Shown here one piece after another: positions 1-9,300 of a DNA stretch of 64,000 nucleotides. Under the pieces are notes generated by a model. That model saw nothing but the letters and a program-made list of their open reading frames with translations. It did no database searches and had not been told where the DNA came from. Made by a program: the position numbers and the translations under genes. Numbering within the stretch: the stretch's first letter is position 1; each line of letters begins with the position of its first letter. Source of the DNA: Aidingimonas halophila (GTDB taxonomy: Bacteria; Pseudomonadota; Gammaproteobacteria; Pseudomonadales; Halomonadaceae); the NCBI RefSeq assembly GCF_900106955.1, contig NZ_FNNI01000007.1, positions 186,001 to 250,000 on the forward strand. Reading direction: 5' to 3'.

Positions 1-218
1 ACGTGTTCACGCTGACCCCGCGAGATGCCGATACGCTCTTCGAAGAGCTCTCCATGGCATTCGATGACGATCGACTGACCATGCTGGACATGACCGATAG
101 TACCGGCCAGCGCACGGCGATCGAGTTTTCATCGATTGAGGTCAATGCCGATATCGATGACTCGCAGTTCGAATTCGATATCCCCGACGGGGCGGATGTG
201 ATTCGCGAGGATGAATGA
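1..218 (+). CDS. lolA: LolA, outer-membrane lipoprotein carrier (C-terminal part)
   Basis: This is the last part of the periplasmic chaperone that takes lipoproteins from the LolCDE exporter to LolB at the outer membrane. The gene is cut by the left edge of the window; its frame is open from base 3 to TGA at 216-218, giving about 71 residues. The stretch LTPRDADTLFEEL and the closing pattern F-x-F-x-x-P-x-G-x-D-V-I are typical of the final strands of LolA. It converges on rarA with only 8 bp between the stop codons. In many enterics lolA and rarA run in the same direction, so the opposed order here is a local rearrangement. Identification rests on a short segment and so is a little less than certain. 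Confidence 0.85.
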   Translation, partial: VFTLTPRDADTLFEELSMAFDDDRLTMLDMTDSTGQRTAIEFSSIEVNADIDDSQFEFDIPDGADVIREDE

Positions 219-226
219 GCGTGATC

Positions 227-1582
227 CTAGCGGCTATGGTCGGGGGGATCGTCATCAGCTTGTTGATCCAGACTTTTCCGCCATTCCATGATCTGCTTGA
301 AGCGTGATTCCTGGCCGTGGTCGCTGGCGGCATAGAAGTGGGTTCTCGGCAGGTCGTCGGGCCAGCAATCATGGAGGCGTCCTGCCGGGTAGCCATTGGG
401 TTCATTATGTGCATAGCGATAGCCTTCGCCGTGTCCCAGTTCGGCCATCAGTTGGGTCGGCGCATTGCGCAGATAGGTCGGGACTTCAAGGTTGGGGTGC
501 TCGGCGACGAATGCCTTGGCCGCATTCCAGGCCTGATCGATGGCGTTGCTTTTCGGGGCAACGGCCAGGTGAATGGCCGCATGGGCGATGGCTCGCTGCC
601 CCTCGTAGTCCCCCAGACGCAGATAGGCATCCCAGGCAGCCATGACCAGCGGTAAGGCGCGTGGGTCGGCGTTGCCGACATCCTCCGAGGCGATCGCCGA
701 CAGGCGACGTATGACATCCAGGGGATCACCGCCGCCTTGAATGAACTGGGCGATATAGAGTAGCGCCGCGTCCTGTCGTGACGAACGCACCGATTTGTGG
801 ATCGCTGACAGCAGGTCATAGTAGTGGTCGCCCTGCTTGTCGAAGGCGCTGGCACGATGACCGATCACATCTTCAATGGCTGCAGCCGTCAACCGCTCCT
901 CACCGGACGCATTGGTGGTCGTAAAGTCACATGCCGTTTCCAGCAGCCCTAGTGCTCGTCGTGCATCGCCATCGGCAGCGCGTGCCAGTTTTGCCAGCAC
1001 GTCCTCGTCAGCGAGAATTCGGCGTTGACCGAGACCGCGTTCATCGTCTTCCAACGCCTGGCGCATGACGGTGATCAACTCTGTCTCATCAAGTGCCTTC
1101 AGTACGTAGACGCGGGCACGGGATAACAGCGCTGAGTTCACTTCGAATGAGGGGTTCTCGGTCGTGGCACCGATGAGGGTCAGCAGCCCGGATTCCACAT
1201 GCGGTAACAGAGCGTCCTGCTGGCTCTTGTTGAGGCGATGAATTTCATCGAGAAAGAGCAGTGTGCTGCGTCCCTGCGACTGCGAGAGTCGCGCTCGTTC
1301 CACGGCGGCACGGATATCCTTGACCCCGGCCATGACCGCCGAAAGGTGTTCCAGCTCGGCACCGGACTCGTTGGCGAGAATCTCGGCCAGTGTGGTCTTG
1401 CCGACCCCTGGCGGCCCCCATAGTATCATCGAGCGTACGGCTGCTGTTTCCGCCATGCGCCGCAACGGCTTGTCCGGCCCGACCAGGGCTTGTTGACCGA
1501 TATAATCAGCCAGGCGCCTGGGTCGCATGCGGTAAGCCAGGGGGGCGCTTTCATGCGATTGTTGTTGGCTGAATAGATCCAT
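227..1582 (-). CDS. rarA: RarA (MgsA) replication-associated AAA+ ATPase
   Basis: RarA acts at stalled replication forks and gaps and is related to clamp-loader subunits. The 451-residue length is normal. Visible motifs are the Walker [10 protein letters not shown] at residues 56-64, the Walker B LFLDEIH near 109-115, the sensor [12 protein letters not shown], and the arginine-rich [11 protein letters not shown]. The C-terminal half has the family's DPLDVIRRL and [13 protein letters not shown] motifs, which belong to the tetramerisation and DNA-binding region. The start MDLF is the family start; the AGGAT sequence upstream is weak and distant. Its 3' end nearly abuts lolA. There is no serS beside it, unlike in E. 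coli. Confidence 0.96.
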   Translation of the reverse strand: MDLFSQQQSHESAPLAYRMRPRRLADYIGQQALVGPDKPLRRMAETAAVRSMILWGPPGVGKTTLAEILANESGAELEHLSAVMAGVKDIRAAVERARLSQSQGRSTLLFLDEIHRLNKSQQDALLPHVESGLLTLIGATTENPSFEVNSALLSRARVYVLKALDETELITVMRQALEDDERGLGQRRILADEDVLAKLARAADGDARRALGLLETACDFTTTNASGEERLTAAAIEDVIGHRASAFDKQGDHYYDLLSAIHKSVRSSRQDAALLYIAQFIQGGGDPLDVIRRLSAIASEDVGNADPRALPLVMAAWDAYLRLGDYEGQRAIAHAAIHLAVAPKSNAIDQAWNAAKAFVAEHPNLEVPTYLRNAPTQLMAELGHGEGYRYAHNEPNGYPAGRLHDCWPDDLPRTHFYAASDHGQESRFKQIMEWRKSLDQQADDDPPDHSR

Positions 1583-1751
1583 AACGTATTGAAATCCTAT
1601 AAGAAAAGGGAATGATGAGACGACAGCGTCTTTAGGGTCTATTCTTACGGTTCAACCAACCATCCTGACCCCATGGCCGTTGAACCCAGGCCCCGGTGGC
1701 GAATCCAATGACATACTGACATTCGCCTTCGACTGCAGAGGAGGCTCTGTG

Positions 1752-2312
1752 ATGCCGATGTTGACCCAACTGCGTCTGGATCATGCCAACATGGCGCGTC
1801 TGTTGCACGTGCTGCAACTCAAGCACAAGACACTGGCCGCTGGTGAACGTCCGGACTTTCAACTGGTTCGTGAAGTCGTCGATTACATTCTCGATTACAT
1901 GGATGATTTTACCGTACCTCTGGAACGTATTTGCAGCGAGCAATTATCGGCCAGAGTGCCTCAGAGCATGGACTTGAGTCGTCAACTGGCCGAAGACTAC
2001 AAGGCACTGCACGAGCGTCTGATGCGTCTCTCCCAGGATATTGACATGATCCTGATGGATGCGGTGATCCCCATGGATCGGTTTGCCGATGATCTCAAAG
2101 CCTATCTCGAAGCGCATCGCGCTTACCTCCGTGACGAGAGAGAGTCATTGTTCCCGTTGATTCAGGAGTACTTTGACGATGATGATCTACAGCGACTCGC
2201 CGATGCCATGCCGGAAGGGGCGGCCGAGAAGCTGGAACAATTACAAGACGCCTACCCTCAACTCTACGCTGAATTGAGTGCGGCGCCAGAGCCTGCCACC
2301 ACCACTCCCTGA
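1752..2312 (+). CDS. Hemerythrin HHE-domain protein
   Basis: A 186-residue, all-helical soluble protein of the hemerythrin/HHE cation-binding kind, which usually holds a di-iron centre and is linked to oxygen or NO sensing, or to iron storage. The start is placed at ATG 1752, preceded by an AGAGGAGG ribosome site; the frame is open further upstream but without such a site. Candidate metal ligands are the LRLDHANMARLLHVL helix at the N-terminus (H-N-x-x-R-x-x-x-x-x), a second helix with DYILDYMDDF, and AHRAYLRDERESLFP, where the E-x-x-L-F-P motif is a common hemerythrin end motif. The usual HxxxE in the second helix is not obvious (the alignment gives Y-M-D-D-F), so iron binding may be altered. 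It is monocistronic between rarA and umuC. Specific role unknown. Confidence 0.78.
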   Translation: MPMLTQLRLDHANMARLLHVLQLKHKTLAAGERPDFQLVREVVDYILDYMDDFTVPLERICSEQLSARVPQSMDLSRQLAEDYKALHERLMRLSQDIDMILMDAVIPMDRFADDLKAYLEAHRAYLRDERESLFPLIQEYFDDDDLQRLADAMPEGAAEKLEQLQDAYPQLYAELSAAPEPATTTP

Positions 2313-2320
2313 AGAGTCGG

Positions 2321-3586
2321 CTAACGGCTACTGACCCGTGGAAGTTCATCCCAGCGAGTCGTATAGCGGGGCGATCGTCGGCGACTCTGCATCCGCCAGC
2401 GGGCATCGGCCGCTTGGATACCCAATGTCAGTGCGTCATGACCGAAGCGCTGGCGGATGCCGTCCCATACGTTCATCAGCCGCTCCTGTTGCGGCGAGTC
2501 CTGTCTGGCAAACAGGGGACGTTGTTGGAAATGGCGTGATGAGAGGTCGGTGAGCATGATGCCCACTTTCTGGTATGCATGACCTTCCCGCCACACATGA
2601 GCCAGCAATTGTTGGGCTTGTTGGTTGATATGACGCGTGTCGGCACTGGGACAGGGCAGGGCAGCCCATAAGCTGCTGCGATGTTGCGGTGTAGTCTGGA
2701 ATGGGTTGGTACGCAGGAAAACGCCGACGGCGCCGGCCTGCATTCCATCACGGCGCAATTTTTCTCCGGCTTGCTGGCAGTGGTGGCGTAGCGCGGCGGC
2801 AAGGTCGCGGGGATCCGTCAATGACCGTCCGAACGAACGTGAGCAGAGGATATGGCGACGCGGCGTCTCGAGTTCGTGGGGGGACAGGCAGGGGGCGCCG
2901 CTCAGTTCCCGGGCAATACGCGCTACCACGACACTGAAACGTTGTTTCAACCAGGGCTGCGGCGCATCCCTCAGGGTGTCGGCCGTCAGAATGTTCTGCC
3001 CGGTCAGCGCGGCCTGTAGTCGATTGCCTATGCCCCAGATGGCACTCAAGGGCAATGAACTCAACCAGGTGGTCAGGGTTGGATCGTCAGGGTGCGTCCA
3101 GACGCATACCTGCGGTGTTTGCGGTTGTCGTTTGGCTCGCTGATTGGCGAGTTTGGCCAGTGTGCGTGTGGGGGCAATACCGACTGAGACCGGTAGTCCG
3201 ACCTCACGGTCGACGGCCCGCACGAGGGAGTTGCCCAGTGATTCGAGTTCATCGACAGCCAATCCGCTCAGGTCGAGAAAACACTCATCGATGGAGTAAG
3301 GGTCGAGGGCTGGAACCCGGGCACCAAGCACTTGCTGGACACGGGAAGAAAGGTCGCCGTACAGCGCGTAATTCGAGGAGCACAAGTGCAGATGACGCCG
3401 CTGACTCGGAGCGATTTTGTGCGTGGGAATCCCCATGGGAACGCCCAGGTTCTTACACTCCTGGGAGCGGGCAATGACGCAGCCGTCGTTGTTGGATAAC
3501 ACGGCTACGGCCCGGCCGGCGAGATCCGGGCGGAAAAGCCGCTCGCAGGCGACATAGAAGTTGTTGCAGTCGACGAGAGCGAACAT
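2321..3586 (-). CDS. umuC: UmuC, catalytic subunit of DNA polymerase V (Y family)
   Basis: Error-prone translesion polymerase subunit that works with UmuD'2 and RecA after DNA damage. The 421-residue length matches the E. coli protein (422). Catalytic acids are visible at D6 (FALVDCNNFYV) and D100-E101 (SIDECFLDLSG); the finger segment NNDGCVIARS and the little-finger and C-terminal tail SPRYTTRWDELPRV are conserved. The equivalent of the clamp-binding QLNLFD motif is the weaker QRPLFA. ATG 3586 is chosen because the longer frame adds 23 residues foreign to the family and would run into umuD. umuD ends 17 bp upstream, so the two genes form one operon. Confidence 0.96.
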   Translation of the reverse strand: MFALVDCNNFYVACERLFRPDLAGRAVAVLSNNDGCVIARSQECKNLGVPMGIPTHKIAPSQRRHLHLCSSNYALYGDLSSRVQQVLGARVPALDPYSIDECFLDLSGLAVDELESLGNSLVRAVDREVGLPVSVGIAPTRTLAKLANQRAKRQPQTPQVCVWTHPDDPTLTTWLSSLPLSAIWGIGNRLQAALTGQNILTADTLRDAPQPWLKQRFSVVVARIARELSGAPCLSPHELETPRRHILCSRSFGRSLTDPRDLAAALRHHCQQAGEKLRRDGMQAGAVGVFLRTNPFQTTPQHRSSLWAALPCPSADTRHINQQAQQLLAHVWREGHAYQKVGIMLTDLSSRHFQQRPLFARQDSPQQERLMNVWDGIRQRFGHDALTLGIQAADARWRMQSRRRSPRYTTRWDELPRVSSR

Positions 3587-3603
3587 ATGAGGATTCCCTG
3601 CGG

Positions 3604-4038
3604 TCAGGAGGGGCGGTGGCGGCACGCATGGATGATATGACTGACGACTCCCCACAGACGAACGTCGTTTTCATCGTCGAGTGGCAGGCGCGCCCGACCG
3701 GGATCCGCCGGACAAAGCCAGATGCGTCGGCCATTGCCATCCAGCCGCTGCAGACAGAGTTCGCCATCCAGCGCCGCGATTACCCAGTCTCCCCGCTGTG
3801 CCGTCAATGAGCGATCCACGATCAGCAGATCGTGTTGGTGAAAACCATCGCGTGACTGGGATTCATCGGCGACACGCATGAAAAAGGTCGCGGACGGATG
3901 CGGTACCAGATGTCGGTGCAGGTCCAGGGGCGCTTCCCGGTAGTCGTCCGCCGGCGAAGGGAAGCCGCTGGCACTGCGTGTCCAAGGGGACGGTGAGGTC
4001 CGGTTCATAGCAGGGAGCGACAGAGGGTCGACACGCAT
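3604..4038 (-). CDS. umuD: UmuD-like S24-family subunit of polymerase V; Lys97 replaced by Gln
   Basis: UmuD is a LexA-like protein that RecA stimulates to cut itself between residues 24 and 25; the product UmuD' activates UmuC. Starting at ATG 4038 (AGGAC ribosome site), the 144-residue protein numbers exactly like E. coli UmuD: a Ser24-Gly25 junction (Cys-Gly in E. coli) in SASGFPSPADDY, and the nucleophile Ser60 in ADESQ, where GDSM is usual. The general-base lysine, position 97 in E. coli, is Gln here (DGELCLQRL, codon CAG; AAG would be Lys). The rest, including HPSATFF, DLLIVD and VIAALDGE, is well conserved. The upstream frame (57 residues) crosses the LexA box and is not coding. Identity is secure; whether it still cleaves is doubtful. 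Confidence 0.93.
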   Translation of the reverse strand: MRVDPLSLPAMNRTSPSPWTRSASGFPSPADDYREAPLDLHRHLVPHPSATFFMRVADESQSRDGFHQHDLLIVDRSLTAQRGDWVIAALDGELCLQRLDGNGRRIWLCPADPGRARLPLDDENDVRLWGVVSHIIHACRHRPS

Positions 4039-4064
4039 GATGGACTGTCCTGATGATGAATTTA

Positions 4065-4084
4065 TACTGTAAAAATAAACAGTA
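4065..4084 (-). promoter_or_regulatory. LexA operator (SOS box) of umuDC
   Basis: The core CTGT-N8-ACAG lies at 4067-4082 with an A/T spacer (AAAAATAA), flanked by TA on both sides. This is a near-consensus SOS box, 27 bp upstream of the umuD start. The family consensus is TACTGTATATATAAACAGTA, and only the spacer differs. It predicts tight LexA repression and damage induction of umuDC. The murI gene starts about 120 bp away on the other strand and may feel the same operator only weakly. Confidence 0.95.
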
Positions 4085-4207
4085 TATGGGGAGATTGCAA
4101 CAGCGCGTGTTGTCTGCGGATGCAACGTCGCATGATCCCGGGGGCTGGGGTAGAATGCGCGCAGTGCTCTTGGTGCGCTATCGGAATACGTTCGGGGAGA
4201 TGTCGCC

Positions 4208-5026
4208 ATGAACGACGGGCCGATCCTGGTGTTCGATTCGGGGGTAGGCGGATTATCCGTGGTTGCAACGTTGCGTCAGCAACTCCCCGATGCGGCGCTG
4301 GCCTATACTTGCGACAATGCGATGTTGCCCTATGGGACGAAGGCCGACGATTGGCTGGTCGAGCGCATCGTTGCCGTCTGTGACGCGGCGGTCGAGGCCA
4401 GTCGGGCCAGTGTACTGGTGATTGCCTGTAATACCGCCAGTACATTGGCACTGGAGGCGTTGCGAGCCCATCTGGCGATCCCCGTGGTCGGCACGGTGCC
4501 GGCCATCAAACCGGCTGCCCGGCTGTCGCAGAGCGGGCATATCGCCCTGTTGGCCACGTCGGCAACCGTCAATCGACCTTATACGCGACACCTGATCGAG
4601 ACGTTTGCAGCGCACTGTCGAGTGCAGCGAGTCGCTGCCGATCCTCTGGTCGCACAGGCCGAGCGCCTGCTGGCGGGCCGAGCAATGGACGAAGCGATTG
4701 TATCGGCCAGCCTCGAACCGCTATGGCTGGACTCTCGACTGGATACCATCGTGCTGGGCTGCACGCATTTTCCACTGCTGCGCGAGCATCTGAGTGGGTT
4801 GTCTCCCTGGCTGATTCATTGGGTGGATTCCGGCGAGGCCATCGCCCGTCGTACGGCTCAGGTATCCACTTCACCGGCGGTGGCGAACGGACCGGGACGA
4901 TCCTGGACCACTGCCATGACGCCTGAAGTCACTCGGGCCTTGCATCGGTTCGGCTTCGCCGCCCCCTCATTGCTCACCATCACTGACCCCATACCCCCAT
5001 TGTCGTCATCCATGCTTCCCTCATGA
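4208..5026 (+). CDS. murI: Glutamate racemase MurI
   Basis: A cofactor-independent cytoplasmic enzyme that makes D-glutamate for peptidoglycan. Its 272 residues carry the two catalytic cysteines, C74 in VIACNTAST and C185 in VLGCTHFPLL, along with the N-terminal DSGVGGLSV loop (D10, S11) and LPYGTK. Start ATG 4208 follows GGGGAGATGTCGCC, a good ribosome site. A TAGAAT at 4151-4156 could be the -10 of its promoter, but the -35 is poor. The stop overlaps the trmA start (ATGA), implying translational coupling of the two. Confidence 0.97.
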   Translation: MNDGPILVFDSGVGGLSVVATLRQQLPDAALAYTCDNAMLPYGTKADDWLVERIVAVCDAAVEASRASVLVIACNTASTLALEALRAHLAIPVVGTVPAIKPAARLSQSGHIALLATSATVNRPYTRHLIETFAAHCRVQRVAADPLVAQAERLLAGRAMDEAIVSASLEPLWLDSRLDTIVLGCTHFPLLREHLSGLSPWLIHWVDSGEAIARRTAQVSTSPAVANGPGRSWTTAMTPEVTRALHRFGFAAPSLLTITDPIPPLSSSMLPS

Positions 5027-6156
5027 CTCCTGGAGATTCATTGTCCGTGGCTGTACCTGTCGTCGACCCTGACCGCTATGATGAACAACTCGATGATAAG
5101 CGAGTGCATTTGACCGAGCAGTTTGCGCGCTTTTCACCGCCTCCGCTTGAAGTCTACCCGTCTCCGGCCAGCCACTACCGTCAACGTTGCGAATTTCGGG
5201 TATGGCATGAAGGAGAGGATCTGTTCTACGCGATGTTCGAGAACGACCGGGAGATTCCCGGCAAGAAGCGTGTGATTCGTCTCGATACATACCCGGTCGC
5301 CAGTCGTCAGATCAATGACTTGATGCCACGACTGCTGGAGGCTGTCCGCGATAATACCGTGCTGCGCCGGAAGCTGTTTCAGGCCGAGTTTCTGACCACG
5401 CTTTCCGGCGACGCCTTGATCACTCTCATTTATCACCGCCAGTTGGACGATGAATGGGAGGTTGAAGCCCGCAAGCTGCAGACCCGTCTGGGGGCGATGA
5501 TCATCGGCCGGGCCCGTAAGCAGCGTCGGGTACTGGAGCGGGACCATGTGTGGGAACGGCTGAGGGTCGATGGCCGTGAATTCCACTATCAACAAGTCGA
5601 AAACAGCTTTACTCAGCCTAATGCCGCCATCTGTCAATCCATGCTTTCCTGGGCACGGGATGTCACTCAAGGGAGTGAAGCCCGCGATTTGGTGGAATTC
5701 TACTGTGGTAACGGCAACTTCACGGTCGCGCTGGCTGAAAATTTTCGCCGGGTACTGGCCACGGAAATTTCTCGGACTTCGGTGGCGTCTGCCAAGATCA
5801 ACCTGGCGGCCAATGGTATCGACAATGCGTATGTCGCCAGGATGTCTGCCGAAGAATTCGCAGCGGCACTCCGTGGGGATAAAGGGGGGCGTCGAGTGGC
5901 CGAAATGGCGCTTGACGACTACGATTTCTGTACTGTGCTGGTTGATCCGCCGCGTGCCGGGTTGGATAAAGCAAGTTGCGATCAGTTGCGAGGTTATGAC
6001 CGGATCGTCTACATCTCATGCAACCCCGAGACATTAGCGGAAAACCTGGCGCATCTGGGGCGTACTCATGCAGTGACGCGTTTTGCCTTGTTCGATCAGT
6101 TTCCCTGGACACCTCACTGCGAATGCGGTGTCGTCCTGGATAAACGTCGCCCTTAG
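5023..6156 (+). CDS. trmA: tRNA (uracil-54-C5)-methyltransferase TrmA
   Basis: It makes ribothymidine at position 54 in the T-loop of tRNA using S-adenosylmethionine, and also modifies tmRNA. The 377-residue protein has the SAM site EFYCGNGNF (about 225-233), the substrate motif TQPN near 197-200, the DPPRAGLD loop (308-315), the nucleophile C333 in YISCNPETL, and the general base in HCECGVVL (E367). It starts 4 bp inside the end of murI (ATGA overlap). The N-terminus is about ten residues longer than E. coli TrmA. Confidence 0.97.
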   Translation: MTPGDSLSVAVPVVDPDRYDEQLDDKRVHLTEQFARFSPPPLEVYPSPASHYRQRCEFRVWHEGEDLFYAMFENDREIPGKKRVIRLDTYPVASRQINDLMPRLLEAVRDNTVLRRKLFQAEFLTTLSGDALITLIYHRQLDDEWEVEARKLQTRLGAMIIGRARKQRRVLERDHVWERLRVDGREFHYQQVENSFTQPNAAICQSMLSWARDVTQGSEARDLVEFYCGNGNFTVALAENFRRVLATEISRTSVASAKINLAANGIDNAYVARMSAEEFAAALRGDKGGRRVAEMALDDYDFCTVLVDPPRAGLDKASCDQLRGYDRIVYISCNPETLAENLAHLGRTHAVTRFALFDQFPWTPHCECGVVLDKRRP

Positions 6157-6333
6157 CGAGCTATGGTCGTCAAGAGGCAATGCACAACTGACATGCTCCA
6201 TGAAAAAAGGTCAATAGAGTAGGGACTGGCACGCGTCTGACGTAAGCTTGATCTCATCGGAACCGGTGCAGGGTATGCCGGATTGCCATTCGAGGACCGC
6301 ACGCAGGGCGGTCGGATCAAACCGAGGTGATTG

Positions 6334-9300
6334 ATGCAACACGTTGCCATCGAAGGGAAGCAGGAGTTTCTGGCGCAAATCAGGGAACAACTGGCGAAGC
6401 GACTCCCCGAAAACAAGATAGAACCGATCATGGTCTTCGCCGATATCCTCTACTCACGGGCTTCCATCGAGGATCTTGCCGAACGCCGGGTGGAGGATAT
6501 CTATGGCTCCACGCTGTCCACTTGGCACTTCATCCAGACGCATGATCCGGAATCGCCCAAGGTTCGCGTCTATAATCCGGATTTCGAAGAGCACGGCTGG
6601 CAGTCGACCCACTCAGTGGTTGAAGTGCTGCATCCCGATATGTCGTTTCTGGTCGATTCCGTGCGCATCGAACTCAATCGCCGCGGTATCACCGTCTATG
6701 CCATTCACAACGCGGTACTGGCCACCGAACGTGATGCATCGCACCGATTGCAGCGCCTGACACGTGCCGGAGACAAGCAGGCTCCCGGTAATCGTGAGTC
6801 GCTGATGGTCATCGAGATCGATCGCCATTCCGACCAGACGCTCCTCGAAGATATCGAGAACAGCCTTTATGACGTGCTGCGTGACGTACGCACGGCGGTC
6901 AATGACTTCGAACCCATGTGCGGAAAGGTCCATGATGCCCTCAAGGAGCTCAAGGCCAAACGACCCAAGCAGGTCAAGAGTGCCGACCATAAGGAGGCCA
7001 TCGCGTTTCTCGAGTGGTTGCTCGAGGATAACTTTACGTTCCTGGGCTGCGATGAGTATGAAGTGGTCGAGACCGATGGCCACGATGAATTACAGAAGGT
7101 CCCCAATAGCGAACTCGGTGTCTTCAAGCTAGAACATCCCCGCTACCGGGAGCGCATACGTAATGACATGGGGGTGGATGGTGAACATTACGTACTGGTG
7201 CCGGAACTGCTGTCCTTCGCCAAGAGCGCCTACCATGCACGGGTGCATCGTCCGACCTATCCGGATTACATTTCCATCGATCGCTATGACGATGATGGGC
7301 GGGTGATCGGTGAGCGTCGTTTCCTCGGTCTGTATGCAGCGACCGTTTACAACGATTCACCGCGTCATATTCCGGTGTTGCGACGCAAGATCGACGCTGT
7401 GATGGAAGCGGCTGATGTGAATCCGAAAGGTCATGACGGAAACCAGTTACGTCAGATTCTCAACGTCTACCCGCGTGATGACCTGTTTCAGACTTCCATT
7501 GGTGAACTGTGCGATACGGCCGTTGGCATTCTCAACATTCGCGAGCGTCGTCGGGTCCGGCTGTTCATCCGCGAGGACCGGTTCGGCAAATTCTACTCCT
7601 GTCTGGTTTTCGTACCGCGTGACGTATTTTCCACCGATCTGCGCGTACGTATCCAGAATCTGCTCTGTGACGAACTCGACGCGACCTTCGGCGATTTCAA
7701 CACTTATCTCTCCGAGTCGGTGCTGGCGAGAATCCAGTTGATTCTGCGATTCAATGGCGACGAGCCGGTGGATTACAATCTCAGACGCCTCGAACAGAAG
7801 GTCATCAACCTGGCGCGTAACTGGCGAGATGACCTGCATACCGCGATGGTGGAAGGCTTTGGCGAAGAACAGGCCAACCGGTTGATGGATGTCTACCGCG
7901 ACGCTTTCCCGATCGGCTATCGTGAGGATTTTTCGGCCCGGACGGCCGTCTACGACATCGATCACATCAACGAACTCGACAGCGGCGCTCCGCTATCGAT
8001 GTCGCTCTATCGACTGGTCGAAGAAGAAGGCGACAGCGTCAACCTCAAACTGTTCCATAAAGGGAGTCCAATCCCACTCTCCGATGTGCTGCCAATGATG
8101 GAAAATCTGGGGTTGCGGGTCATTGGTGAATACCCTTACGAGATTGAGCGCAGTGATGGCAGTTACTGGATTCATGATTTCTATCTCGAGCATCACGGCA
8201 GTGAAGTCGTCAACCTGCAGGAAATGCGCGACTCATTTACCGAAGCGTTCAAGCGGATCTGGGTCGGAGACGCAGAGAACGATCCCTTCAATCGTCTGGT
8301 AATCGGCGCCAATCTGGGCTGGCGGGAAGTGGCGATACTGCGTGCTTATGCCCGATATCTCAAGCAGATCCGCTTCGGTCTGTCCCAGCTCTATATTTCC
8401 ACGACGCTTGCCAATCATCCGGACATCACCCGTGAATTGGTGCATCTGTTCGCCTTACGTCTGGATCCGAGTGGCGACCAGAGTGCCGAAGCCATACAGG
8501 AAAGCGTGACGCGTCTGCACCGGCTGCTCGATGACGTGGCCAGCCTTAACGATGATCTGTTGATTCGCCGTTACATGGAGCTGATTCAAGCGACGCTGCG
8601 AACGAATTACTATCAGCCCGATGCCAATGGTGAGCTCAAAGGATATATCGCCTTCAAACTCGAGCCGTCACGCGTCACGGGGATGCCCAAGCCACGCCCT
8701 GCCTACGAAATCTTCGTCTATTCACCGCGGGTTGAAGGTGTCCATCTGCGTGGCGGCAAGGTCGCACGTGGTGGGTTGCGCTGGTCTGACCGTCACGAAG
8801 ATTTTCGTACCGAGATATTGGGGCTGGTCAAAGCGCAGCAGGTCAAGAATGCCGTAATCGTGCCGGTCGGTGCCAAGGGCGGCTTCGTCTGCAAACGTTT
8901 GCCTGAAGGGGGTGGCCGGGATGCCATCCAGCAGGAGGGCATCGCCTGCTACAGGATATTCATCCGTGCGTTGCTGGATGTCACCGATAACCTGGATGGC
9001 AACACCGTGGTACCGCCTCAAGCCGTGGTACGCCATGACGATGATGATCCCTATCTGGTGGTGGCCGCCGACAAGGGGACGGCGACGTTTTCCGATATCG
9101 CCAACGAGATTTCATTGGAATACGGCCATTGGTTGAAGGACGCCTTCGCTTCGGGGGGCGCCAATGGCTATGACCACAAGAAAATGGGCATCACTGCCAA
9201 AGGTGCCTGGGAATCCGTCAAGCGGCACTTCCGCGAGATGGGGGTCAATACGCAGGCCGATCCGTTTACCGTGGTGGGTATCGGTGACATGGCCGGGGAT

